In this document: piece after piece, positions 1 to 7,244 of the stretch
How the letters are laid out: each line of letters begins with the position of its first letter
How positions within the stretch are numbered: position 1 is the stretch's first letter
DNA from: CAZDDB01 sp963843285
Lineage (GTDB): Bacteria > Acidobacteriota > HRBIN11 > JAKEFK01
Length of the DNA: 64,000 bases
Assembly: GCA_963843285.1 (NCBI GenBank)
Contig: CAWJJO010000011.1
Location: forward strand, 1 to 64,000
Direction: 5' to 3'
Made by a program: the position numbers and the translations under genes
Notes under the pieces: generated by a model
What the model was told of the DNA's origin: nothing
Seen by the model: only the letters and a program-made list of their open reading frames with translations
Databases searched by the model: none

Positions 1-1
1 C

Positions 2-553
2 AAGCAGATTCTTGGAACGCGGCTGATGGTCCTGAAGAAGATGCCGGACGGGAGCTGGAAATGCTTCCGCGGAATGGGGGGTCCGACGTTCACAGCGCCG
101 TTGGCAGGGCAAGTGGTTCAGGTGCCGGCCGCGTCGGCTGAAAGCGTCACGGGGGGCAGCGCTGCAGACGTCGCCGGCATCGAGAAGCTCCGCCAGCAGG
201 ACATCGACGCTACGCTTTCGCTAGATCACGTTGCCCTGACGGAATTGTGGACCGATGACGCGGTGCGCCTCGGCCCAGTCCCGCCCGCGGATGTCGGCAA
301 GCAAGCTATCCGAGAGAGCAACGAACGCCAGACGGCTAATAAAGGGTTCAAGGTGTTGAGCTACGTCCCGGAATACAAGGAAATGATTTTTCTGGATGGT
401 GGCTGGGAAGTCGAGTGGCGTCCGTACACCTTCTCGTTTACCACATCGGCGGGTGGTGCGCCGGTGCACGTTCGTGGCATGGTGCTTGGAGTGGCAAAGA
501 AACTGCCGGACGGCACTTGGAAAGGCTTCCGCGGGGCGGGGATCTTCTACTGA
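2..553 (+). CDS. SnoaL/DUF4440-like protein, tandem domains, 5' end outside window
   Basis: The frame is open from base 2, so the true start lies left of the window. The first ~20 residues (ending MPDGSWKCFRG) match the last residues of the protein (LPDGTWKGFRG), so this looks like the tail of one SnoaL-like/DUF4440 domain, an alanine-rich linker, then a complete ~125-residue second domain. The family has the NTF2-like cone fold and includes isomerases and many proteins of unknown role; no catalytic assignment is possible here. It is the first cassette gene visible in the integron array, and an attC follows 35 bases after its stop. Confidence 0.6.
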   Translation, partial: KQILGTRLMVLKKMPDGSWKCFRGMGGPTFTAPLAGQVVQVPAASAESVTGGSAADVAGIEKLRQQDIDATLSLDHVALTELWTDDAVRLGPVPPADVGKQAIRESNERQTANKGFKVLSYVPEYKEMIFLDGGWEVEWRPYTFSFTTSAGGAPVHVRGMVLGVAKKLPDGTWKGFRGAGIFY

Positions 554-595
554 GTGAGTTGCACGACAGTGGAGTTGACTGACACGCCGCCGAAC

Positions 596-686
596 TGAGT
601 AAATCGCAACCTTTACAGCCGGGATACCCTTCTGCGAAAATAGACCCGGATTAAGGGGAGTCTATTCCTCTTGACTTCCTTTCATA
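596..686. other. 91-bp insertion in attC, flanked by GAAC direct repeats
   Basis: GAAC occurs at 592-595 and again at 687-690, and removal of one copy plus the intervening 91 bp restores a standard attC left arm. No ORF or clear terminal inverted repeat is seen. An internal AGAC...GTCT pairing is possible. It may be a miniature mobile element with a 4-bp target duplication, but this is inferred from one copy. Confidence 0.45.
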
Positions 687-760
687 GAACAAGTCGTTCC
701 AGCGGACAACACCTGCGCCTTACTCAGGCTTGCTGCTTGCAGTCGGGCCAGACACATTAT

Positions 761-788
761 TTACCGAAATACGTTTTTCGATTATCAT
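761..788 (+). promoter_or_regulatory. promoter-like element in the attC centre
   Basis: TTACCG at 761-766 and TATCAT at 783-788 are 16 bases apart. The same CAGCTATCAT-like core recurs at the same place in the other long attCs of this array, pointing towards the next cassette gene (885). Confidence 0.4.
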
Positions 789-884
789 CACCTTTGCTGG
801 GGTAGGCCGCAACCAACAAGCCTTCGCAAGGCTTGGTGTTGCCGCTCAACTCCAGCGTTCGGCGACATAATCAACGAGGAACGT

Positions 885-1370
885 ATGGACAATGACAGTT
901 TCTCAAGCGTCGACTCCTCGGACCAACGGAGTTATGTTCTCAAGCGTAACGGCGGGGAGCGACTGATGGGCGACATCATCGTGGTCGAAGCGACTCCGCT
1001 TACTGGAACAGAAGGTGGCGAGATGTTAACGGCTACACTCCTCGGGGTTTTCGACGGGTGTAAACGGACACGAGCGAGCCGACGAATTCCTACGTAATCG
1101 CCGGGGAAGGCAGCGTGATCCTTGGCAAGAAAGAGATGGAGACTCGGCTCAGGGGATGTTATCTTCGTAGCCAGGGGCAGTGACCATCAGCTAAGAAACA
1201 AACGTTCAAATGAACCGGTCGTTCTGGTCGCGTTTTTGGATAAACCTGGATTGGCTGACGAATTTCGCGCTGTACATCGACATTTCCAAAACACAGGCCG
1301 CCCGCCCACCTTGGAAGAACTAAATGAAATCGCGCAAAAGCTTGGAACCATCTACAAGACCGTCGATTAG
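885..1370 (+). pseudogene. cupin-domain cassette gene broken by frameshifts
   Basis: Starting at ATG 885, the reading frame runs 70 codons and then fails; the remainder is readable only by changing frame near 1060-1100 and again near 1145. Joined, the pieces give a single small cupin: a first strand with GDIIVVEATPLTGTE, then DEF plus YVIAGEGSVILGKKE, then GSGDVIFVARGSDHQL and a C-terminal helix. The G-D-x6-G-x-x-H part is the second cupin motif; the first His-rich motif region lies where the frame breaks. Function and metal are unknown. It lies between attCs ending at 863 and starting at 1424. Either a decayed cassette gene or indel errors in the sequence. Confidence 0.6.
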
Positions 1371-1423
1371 AAACACCAGCCGTTTCGTCGTAGATCACAA
1401 TTTACTCACATGAATGGCATGTC

Positions 1424-1605
1424 GCCGAACCACTCGTTACACCCGACGCATCCTGCGCCTCGCAATGTCATGCCGGTTGCAATCGGTAACAATCATCATT
1501 TCCAAGAAGAGCAATAATCAGCTATGATTTCTCGCGCACGCGTTTGCTCGCAACCGGCACGCCATTGCTCGGCTCCGGCTGCGCGGGTGAACTCCAGCGT
1601 TAGGC
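1424..1605 (+). other. attC recombination site (182 bp)
   Basis: Left core GCCGAAC 1424-1430, right core GTTAGGC 1599-1605. The arms CACTCGTTACACCCGACGC and GCGCGGGTGAACTCCAGCG are imperfectly complementary, as expected for a folded attC bottom strand. Confidence 0.85.
1499..1528 (+). promoter_or_regulatory. promoter-like element in the attC centre
   Basis: TTTCCA at 1499-1504, 18 bases, then TATGAT at 1523-1528 preceded by CAGC. It points at the cassette gene at 1622. Confidence 0.35.
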
Positions 1606-1621
1606 GTCAGGAGAACAACCC

Positions 1622-2161
1622 ATGAAACGTCGAATCTTTGTAGACACAGAATGGACCGCCCCGCCATGGTCGGAGCAATCAGAGCTGATGTGGATTGGCC
1701 TTGCAGATGAAGAAGGGCGCTCTTGGTACGGCATCTCGTCAGAAGCAGATATCGATCCTTCCACTAATGACTTCAACTCAGGTGTCTTTCGGCTGATTAC
1801 CCCGGATGAGCCGCGGATGTCGAGACAGCAACTCGCGGCGGCCGTCGTGGACTTCTGCGGCGATGTGGACGAGTTTTGGGCGTGGATCGTATCAGTAGAA
1901 AGGTTCGCGGAGTGGTTTGGTTTGGGAGACGAAGCATCCGAACTGTTTGGCCGATGCTGGAACATCGATCTTCAGATGCTCCAAGCCCTTGTAAGTCCTT
2001 GGCCAACCGGTTGGCCTACCCGCTTGCACGACCTTAACGCGGCTGCACTCGCCGCCGGCGTCGAGATTCCACCTAGGGCTGCAAACCACCTCCATCCACG
2101 TGTCCACGCCGAATGGAATCGGCAACTGTTCGAGCTCATCCGCGCGACAGGCAGCCTTTGA
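1622..2161 (+). CDS. DEDD-type 3'-5' exoribonuclease-like protein
   Basis: 179 residues. The N-terminus has VDTEW (Asp-x-Glu, residues ~8-12), the expected ExoI motif of RNase T/DEDD nucleases. A central hydrophobic-aromatic stretch with an Asp (DEFWAWIVSVERFAEWFG) stands where the second acidic residue is expected. Near the C-terminus, LHDLNAAALAAGV and HPRVHAEWNRQLF have the helix-loop-helix shape of the ExoIII region, though the final Asp is replaced by Glu (HAEWN). It is closest to the Rv2179c-like group of short exoribonucleases. ATG 1622 follows a GGAG at 1609-1612, and the gene fills one cassette between attCs. The fold call is fair; activity is unproven. Confidence 0.5.
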   Translation: MKRRIFVDTEWTAPPWSEQSELMWIGLADEEGRSWYGISSEADIDPSTNDFNSGVFRLITPDEPRMSRQQLAAAVVDFCGDVDEFWAWIVSVERFAEWFGLGDEASELFGRCWNIDLQMLQALVSPWPTGWPTRLHDLNAAALAAGVEIPPRAANHLHPRVHAEWNRQLFELIRATGSL

Positions 2162-2206
2162 AGGTGTATACCTATGGAAGAACTGATGGAGGTTTAGCCC
2201 AGTGAC

Positions 2207-2292
2207 GCCTAACATCTCGCTCGAGCGGACAAATCCTCGCGCCCTCGCTGCGCTCGGCCGCTGCGGTTTGCCGCTCAGCTCGGGCGTTCGCT
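2207..2292 (+). other. attC recombination site (86 bp)
   Basis: Left core GCCTAAC 2207-2213 and right core GTTCGCT 2286-2292, with arms CTCGCTCGAGCGGAC and CCGCTCAGCTCGGGCG. This is a short attC without the promoter-like core of the long ones. Confidence 0.85.
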
Positions 2293-2332
2293 GGCCCTTG
2301 CTTGCAGCTACCATCGATGATTTGATTTCTGG

Positions 2333-2568
2333 ATGGATTTCGAAATCGTAGGTTCGATCTCGGATAGAGACGATAGCTGTGGGAACAGGTATACGAGAGT
2401 TACCACGTCTTCGACGAGCATATGGCCGTGGGCGCTGGCGCAAGATGAAAGGTGTCGCGACGGTTCGACTTGAAGATGGCACGATCCATAAAGCTGAGTT
2501 ACACTGGTATGAGGCTCACGGCATAGGAAAAACGAGATATGAAATTCAAACTGCCGTTCCTCGATTGA
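2333..2568 (+). pseudogene. small cassette protein A (HWYEAHGIG family), copy 1, two +1 indels
   Basis: Compared with the intact homologue at 11301-11534, this copy matches along its whole length if one base is dropped near 2365 and one A is dropped from the A5 run near 2528. It then reads from ATG 2333 (MDFEIVG) through GRGRWRKMKG and ELHWYEAHGIG to ...PFLD and TGA at 2566-2568. That gives 77 residues, exactly the length of the other copy. As the sequence stands, an uncorrected frame from GTG 2379 runs on into the next gene and looks like one 138-residue protein. Function unknown. It is paired with the downstream gene at 2571 in both cassettes. Confidence 0.55.
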
Positions 2569-2570
2569 AT

Positions 2571-2795
2571 ATGAAAGATCAAAGACCGCCCGAGAAATTT
2601 GCCGTTTGTATTGACAACCAGGGATATTTGGCATCCTTGGAGAAAGGGAAAATTTATAAAGTGATTGATGATCCCGAAGCCACAAAGCATCACCTAATCA
2701 GGGTCATTGATGAAAGCGGCGAAGATTATGCTTATCCAAGCAAACGCTTCTTTTCCTTAAAAGTTCCTGAAGCCCTCAAAAAGGCATTGCAATAG
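2571..2795 (+). CDS. small cassette protein B (ESGEDYxYP family), copy 1
   Basis: 74 residues from ATG 2571, which lies two bases after the TGA of protein A when the A frame is corrected, so translation is probably coupled. It contains KFAVCIDNQGYLASLEKGK, then RVIDESGEDYAYPSKRFF and a short C-terminal helix. About half the residues are shared with the copy at 11536-11766. No catalytic motif is recognised; the pattern of strands suggests a small beta-rich fold. The A-B pair is the only content of this cassette. Confidence 0.6.
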   Translation: MKDQRPPEKFAVCIDNQGYLASLEKGKIYKVIDDPEATKHHLIRVIDESGEDYAYPSKRFFSLKVPEALKKALQ

Positions 2796-2875
2796 GGCCA
2801 GCGAACCACTCGTTGCACGCGACACATCCTGCGCCATCGGCATGTCATGCCGGTTGCAGTAGGCTAGAATCATTG

Positions 2876-2905
2876 TTGTAAAAGAAGCCTTTTATCAATT
2901 ATCAT
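2876..2905 (+). promoter_or_regulatory. promoter-like element in the attC centre
   Basis: TTGTAA 2876-2881, 18 bases, TATCAT 2900-2905. Any transcript would now run into the IS at 2971 against its transposase gene. Confidence 0.45.
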
Positions 2906-2970
2906 GTTCCGTGCGCGGGTTCATCTGCAACCGTCCTGCCATGCCGAGGCTCCGGCTGTGCGCGTGAACT

Positions 2971-3291
2971 GCTATGTGAATGTCAAGTGTGACAAAGCCT
3001 CCTAAAAAGACACTTCCAGCCGTTTCTGCTCAGTCATTCGTTTCGGGCACTTCAAACGGTCTGAGATGTGCCGAATAATCTGTAGTTAATCTCTTCAGAT
3101 CGCGAAGCTGATTACAGAATCATACGTTCCTTTATTAAGTGAAGATCTTTCCTGTTCTTCTTCCCCCATAAAATCGGAATGAATACATTGTTTCCGGTCG
3201 CCTGACTCGGACTGACTGCTATCCGTAGCAAGGCCAAATGGCCGCCTACTTTTCCGAAATTCGTTTCGTTTTCATGGTCCTTTTGCATGAG
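2971..3291 (-). ncRNA. candidate guide (bridge/seek) RNA region of IS copy 1
   Basis: These 321 bp lie downstream of the transposase stop inside the IS and contain no ORF of note. In IS1111-group elements the guide RNA is encoded in this position. CGCCTGACTCGG at 3199-3210 resembles the attC insertion site CGCTGAACTCGG with one indel, a weak hint only. RNA boundaries cannot be set by eye. Confidence 0.35.
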
Positions 3292-4482
3292 TCAGAGACG
3301 TTTTTTGAGTACTTCAGGGGTCCCTTTCTCGAAAGCTCGAACTTGCCGGAAATTCTGATCTGGCGTTCTGTTCAGCCGACGGGTCGTCCCCTGAAGTACA
3401 TCCAATTCTGATTTCGATAAGTACGGTCGTCTATACTTGAGTACAACGTAAATTCGCACTGTGAGTTTTCTTGCAACCGCAACAATCGCTTTTCTTTTTG
3501 CAATCTGGAGTGGATGTCTGCTGCAGATGCGCAAAAAGAACTCCCGAAGCTCAAGATCCTTCCGGATTGCAGTCCACGCGGTTTCGATCAGCTTATTTCG
3601 TGCAGTAGAATCTCCCAGTCGTGTGATCGAACCTCGATTTACAACATCTCCCGTAGAATTCTCAGTAGGAATTAACCCCAACAGTCCTGCAATCTGGTGC
3701 GGGCTCTGCAGAAATCTCGGATCTCCGATTCGAGCCAACAGGTGCATTCCCACAACCGCTCCTATTCCGGGAATCGTGCCCAGTAAATGCATGTTTTTAC
3801 AAAGCTCCGGTTCCTTCACACAGAATCTTTCTATCTCATTGGTTGCTTGCTTCATTTGAATCTCTGAAAACTCCAGTTGCCGGATCAGGTGATCCAGTTT
3901 TAGTCTTACTGCCTCTGAAGCCTTCATCTTCTTGAGTTGTTCAACAACCGATTTTGTCCATTGGCATCTTCTGGTTGCCTGCGGGAATGTAATTCCTTCC
4001 ATCAGCAGCAATCCTTTAATCCGGTTCTTGTAGGCTACCACCTGGCACACAAGCACTTCTCGCAGCTGCACCAGATACCGAAGGTAGCGATATGCAAGAG
4101 ACGGAACGTGGATCCCGTGAAGCTCCCCTCCACGAAGCATTACCGCCAGCTTTCTGCTGTCGATTCGGTTCGTCTTGACTCGTTGGTTGGGGGCTTTCGG
4201 TACCGTCGCCGCCGGAACCACAAGGCATGTGTAGCCAGCCTTTGTGATCCGATCGTATAGTCCGTAACCAGTGGGGCCCGCTTCGTAGCAAAATGCAATC
4301 CGTTTCCCGCTAAAGCGTCTCGATACTAGATTCAAAAGGTTCTCTGCATCGTAGGGAAGTTTCCGGTGCATCCCTTCTCCTTCCTGGCTGACAACCGTTA
4401 TCGAAATGCTTCGCTTGTCGACATCCATTCCAACAAACAGATGAAATTCTCGTGCGTTAATTGTAAAATAGTGGGTAGACAT
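3292..4482 (-). CDS. IS110-family transposase (IS1111 type), copy 1
   Basis: 396 residues. The N-terminal RuvC-like DEDD domain shows GMDVDKRSI (~18-26), YEAGPTGYGLY (~66-76) and KTNRIDSRKLA (~103-113), supplying the Asp and Glu ligands. A coiled middle part follows, then the C-terminal Transposase_20 domain with GTIPGIGAVVG (~236-246) and GLLGLIPTENSTG (~267-279), whose serine is the expected nucleophile of the family. The start has a purine-rich CAAAGGAGG-like signal upstream (AAAGGAGGTAAAG in coding sense). Translation is identical to the copy at 7245-8435. Such recombinases act with an IS-encoded guide RNA. Confidence 0.95.
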   Translation of the reverse strand: MSTHYFTINAREFHLFVGMDVDKRSISITVVSQEGEGMHRKLPYDAENLLNLVSRRFSGKRIAFCYEAGPTGYGLYDRITKAGYTCLVVPAATVPKAPNQRVKTNRIDSRKLAVMLRGGELHGIHVPSLAYRYLRYLVQLREVLVCQVVAYKNRIKGLLLMEGITFPQATRRCQWTKSVVEQLKKMKASEAVRLKLDHLIRQLEFSEIQMKQATNEIERFCVKEPELCKNMHLLGTIPGIGAVVGMHLLARIGDPRFLQSPHQIAGLLGLIPTENSTGDVVNRGSITRLGDSTARNKLIETAWTAIRKDLELREFFLRICSRHPLQIAKRKAIVAVARKLTVRIYVVLKYRRPYLSKSELDVLQGTTRRLNRTPDQNFRQVRAFEKGTPEVLKKRL

Positions 4483-4641
4483 TGAACTTTACCTCCTTTG
4501 TTTTTCCTTTATTGTGAACTGCAAAGGAGGCTTTTTTTCTATCGCTCGAAACATTCAGCATATCTGGTCTCGAGCGTTGGGCGGCTTACCATTCAAGCTG
4601 GCCAGAAGGAGATCATGGCTCCATGACTTCGGAAGACAAAT

Positions 4642-5006
4642 ATGTTGACATTTTATGAATGCTCGAATTGTAGGAAACCTGTTAGCCAAGATGCAAAAAC
4701 TTGTCCTGAATGCGGCACGAGCCTGGAAGAGACCATCGAAAGATACTGGTGACGGTTCTACAGTCGATAGAAGCATAATAGACGTTCGAAGCATCACCGA
4801 TTTAAAAAGTGCTCGCCGTATTGCTCGACGGGGCTTTTGGGTGGCACTCGTTGTTGCTTTTTCCCTACTCATTAACGGTGTCTTACTAGACATGATGGTG
4901 TACGTATATTGTCGCAATCGGTATTTGGAAATTGTCACGAGTTGCCGCCATAGCCGGAGTACTCATGGAGATATTTGAAGCGATCTTGAATTCGGATACT
5001 TTGTGA
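4642..5006 (+). pseudogene. zinc-ribbon membrane protein cassette gene, frameshifted
   Basis: From ATG 4642 the frame encodes a zinc ribbon with two pairs, CSNC and CPECG, and then stops at a TGA near 4752. The next ~150 bases read in the +1 frame as a charged linker and a transmembrane helix (FWVALVVAFSLLINGVLL). After a further frame change near 4905 a second hydrophobic stretch (VAIGIWKLSRVAAIAGVL) ends at TGA 5004-5006. Read together this is a plausible ~120-residue protein: cytosolic zinc ribbon followed by two membrane helices. It is the only content of the cassette between attCs at 4582 and 5188. Decay or sequence error; function unknown. Confidence 0.4.
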
Positions 5007-5200
5007 CCGTGGGGGTGGGTGTATCATTTGCTCCCTCTCATATTCTTCGTTAATTCTGTTCGTGGCACTTTTGCCTACAGGAAATTACTTAACGTGCCCA
5101 AAGCCCCCACAAATATGTAGAGAAACTTGGCAGTCACAGTCTTATCATATCGTCTTGAACTTATTTCATACCGAGCGTTAATGCGCCGCCCAACAATTCG

Positions 5201-5697
5201 TCTATAAAAGGAGTTGTCAAGTGGAAGACACTTCCAGCCTGGCCAGAAAGAGATATTTTCCCCTGGCAACTAGCCCCGGGTGACATCTGATAAACAGTCC
5301 TAAAGAGCTGAGCCCTGCTATCGTGGATCAAAGCGGCTGTGCAATATGGCGCTGTATCTGCGAATCGCGTTATGAGCTAACCACGCGTCTGATCTGAGAC
5401 TCAAAGGCCTACCGCATCATTTGGTTATGCGAGGGGGCATACGGGCTGCAATGGTCCTTGGAAAACAAGGAAAGACCAGGAACACGAGTTGTTTAGATGC
5501 TTCCCTCGAAAGACTTTTGCTTGCGGCCAGAATGCAAGCCGATCCGGTAACTACGGGCTCCAGATCTTATTGAACTGTATTGTTTCCTTTATTAAGAGAG
5601 AGTTTTTTGCTTTTTCTTTCCTCCTTTACGGTTTTTGAATCTGCTCGATTGATCAGGAATAGGTCAGGATCAAATTTTGCTTCTTTTTTCCAGATGG
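5201..5697 (-). ncRNA. candidate guide RNA region of the second IS type
   Basis: About 497 bp downstream of the transposase stop have no convincing ORF. They hold a hairpin-forming segment (about 5402-5436, CCGCAT...ATGCGAGG) that recurs with a few changes at 13945-13979 outside the IS. Position in the element suggests a guide RNA, but this is inference from family architecture. Confidence 0.3.
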
Positions 5698-6696
5698 TCA
5701 GGGAAGTGAAGATAATCTTCGCGCAATTGTCAATCGCGCCATGGCGGGATCAAGGCCTTTTTGCAGTAGCGATTGATAGAATGGTCCAAGGAGCTGATGA
5801 CTAGTCCCTTGCAGCGCCGCGCTTTTATAAACTCGTTTGAGAATTCTGCTGTAGTTTAGATTCAGCCCACGGGTGGAAGCTTTTCTAATTTTCTTTTGGA
5901 CTCGACCATTCACAATTTCGTAATCAGAGGTGGTGCGGTTAACAACCGCCAGGCCGCAGTAGGGCCAGAACTGGCGCTTGGTTCGAAACCGGTGCGGTGT
6001 TGCAACTACGGCGACGATTTGAGCTGAGCGGACAGGTCCAAGGCAGGGAATTCGCTTCAGAAGCTTGACCGCCGGGTATTTCCGGCCTTCCAACAAAAGT
6101 TGTTTTTTCCCTTCGTTCCGCAGAGGCATCAAAGAATCCAATTGCTGAAAGAGGATTTGCAAACGAAATCGAAGACCCGGTTCTGTGATCTTTTCGAGCC
6201 AGAAGTCATGCTTTGCCGGATTGTAAAGCCCTGCTCCTTTACAGCTGATGCCGCGGCCCGAGAACAGAGAACGAATTCGAGTCATGGTACGCACTGAATC
6301 CCTCACGAGAGCCTCGTAACCGAGGACCAGCTGCTTAAGCGGACGAAGCGAATATTCAGTTTGGTAAACTGCTTTGAGCGCTCCCAGCCGTAGTTGCTCA
6401 GCCAATTTTCGAGCGTCAATGCGATCTGATTTGTCTCCACAGAGAACCACCCGATTGTAGCGGGGGTTACATACCAGGCTAGAGACCCGAGGCCTGATTA
6501 AATCGTATAGCCAGGCAGCTTGTGTTCCCTGTTCGAAGGAGATGAACTTCGCCGTGGATCCCGCCAACGAAATCCAGGATTGTCTCTGCTGTATTGCGAA
6601 ACACTCCCTCCCACAAAATCTTTCCAGAACCATCAACAATGAAAATGCGATGGTTGCCAAATGCACATCGAATGCGACATACTTCCTATTACTCAT
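5698..6696 (-). CDS. IS110-family transposase, second type, with compensating frameshifts
   Basis: 332 residues. Family motifs are FDVHLATI (~9-16), FEQGTQAAWLYDL (~54-66), GDKSDRIDARKLAEQL (~87-102), RIPCLGPVRSAQIVA (~215-229) and FWPYCGLAV (~242-250). Residues ~26-53 do not resemble the family. Reading the DNA between about 6541 and 6621 one frame over gives a sequence that fits much better (EKILWEGVF, ETILDFVGG), so a lost base near 6621 and a gained base near 6538 seem to cancel out. The protein is slightly short at the C-terminus compared with full-length members. It is probably a decaying or mis-sequenced transposase. Confidence 0.85.
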   Translation of the reverse strand: MSNRKYVAFDVHLATIAFSLLMVLERFCGRECFAIQQRQSWISLAGSTAKFISFEQGTQAAWLYDLIRPRVSSLVCNPRYNRVVLCGDKSDRIDARKLAEQLRLGALKAVYQTEYSLRPLKQLVLGYEALVRDSVRTMTRIRSLFSGRGISCKGAGLYNPAKHDFWLEKITEPGLRFRLQILFQQLDSLMPLRNEGKKQLLLEGRKYPAVKLLKRIPCLGPVRSAQIVAVVATPHRFRTKRQFWPYCGLAVVNRTTSDYEIVNGRVQKKIRKASTRGLNLNYSRILKRVYKSAALQGTSHQLLGPFYQSLLQKGLDPAMARLTIARRLSSLP

Positions 6697-6828
6697 GTTG
6701 GTTGCTCCTTTGGTTGATAGTTTTCTCTGAAGGCTATCACCGGAGGGGCGACCTTTTATAATACGGGTGCAGCCGACGCCTCCTGCACCTTTTCAGGCAC
6801 CCGCTTTGCAATCGGCTACCATTCTCTT

Positions 6829-6858
6829 TTGAAAAAACCAAGCTAAATCAGCTATCAT
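6829..6858 (+). promoter_or_regulatory. promoter-like element in the attC centre
   Basis: TTGAAA 6829-6834, 18 bases, TATCAT 6853-6858 preceded by CAGC. It is the best match to a sigma-70 promoter among the attC cores here, now separated from its downstream cassette by the IS at 6924. Confidence 0.45.
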
Positions 6859-6923
6859 TATCAGTGCTTGGGTAAGGCTGCAAAGCGGTTGCCTTCATCG
6901 GCGCAGTTCGGCGCCGCTGAACT

Positions 6924-7244
6924 GCTATGTGAATGTCAAGTGTGACAAAGCCTCCTAAAAAGACACTTCCAGCCGTTTCTGCTCAGTCATTCGTTTCGGG
7001 CACTTCAAACGGTCTGAGATGTGCCGAATAATCTGTAGTTAATCTCTTCAGATCGCGAAGCTGATTACAGAATCATACGTTCCTTTATTAAGTGAAGATC
7101 TTTCCTGTTCTTCTTCCCCCATAAAATCGGAATGAATACATTGTTTCCGGTCGCCTGACTCGGACTGACTGCTATCCGTAGCAAGGCCAAATGGCCGCCT
7201 ACTTTTCCGAAATTCGTTTCGTTTTCATGGTCCTTTTGCATGAG
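6924..7244 (-). ncRNA. candidate guide (bridge/seek) RNA region of IS copy 2
   Basis: Identical to the 321-bp post-transposase region of copy 1. The same caveats apply. Confidence 0.35.

Larger units (their letters stand above)
589..863 (+). other. attC recombination site, interrupted by a 91-bp insertion
   Basis: The left core GCCGAAC is at 589-595 and the right core GTTCGGC at 857-863. If bases 596-686 are removed, the left arm reads GCCGAACAAGTCGTTCCAGC, closely matching the attC at 11080. The complementary right arm CCGCTCAACTCCAGCGTT is at 843-859. Without the insertion the site is about 180 bp, like the other long attCs here. Confidence 0.75.
2971..4570 (-). mobile_element. IS110-family (IS1111-type, attC-targeting) insertion sequence, copy 1
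   Basis: This 1600-bp element appears base-for-base the same as 6924-8523; the two copies stop matching immediately outside these ends. It is flanked on both sides by CT, which may be the crossover dinucleotide typical of IS110 elements. It has the subterminal inverted repeat AAAGCCTCCT (2994-3003) / AGGAGGCTTT (4525-4534), no terminal inverted repeat and no target duplication. These are traits of the IS1111 subgroup. One transposase gene lies on the minus strand with a 321-bp non-coding stretch after its stop. Insertion is exactly in the right arm of an attC, as in the known IS1111-attC elements. Confidence 0.9.
2800..4582 (+). other. attC site interrupted by an IS1111-type element
   Basis: Left core AGCGAAC 2800-2806 and right core GTTGGGC 4576-4582. 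Removing 2971-4570 joins GCGTGAACT to CGAGCGTTGGGC, restoring a normal attC right arm of the same form as the one at 12250-12272. Confidence 0.85.
5201..6765 (-). mobile_element. IS110-family insertion sequence in the left arm of attC
   Basis: Ends are placed where the attC sequence resumes; TATAAAAGG (5203-5211) and CCTTTTATA (6752-6760) form an inverted pair close to the ends. One minus-strand transposase gene occupies 5698-6696, leaving ~500 bp of non-coding DNA after its stop. It is unrelated in sequence to the 1600-bp element 158 bp to its right. The exact ends are uncertain by a few bases because there is only one copy. Confidence 0.75.

Noticed and set aside
2379..2795. 138-residue fusion protein from GTG 2379
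   Set aside because: Comparison with the intact pair at 11301-11766 shows two indels; the real genes are A (2333-2568) and B (2571-2795).
3461..4260. Plus-strand ORFs opposite the transposase gene (and the same in copy 2)
   Set aside because: Antisense shadows of a strongly conserved gene, with atypical composition.
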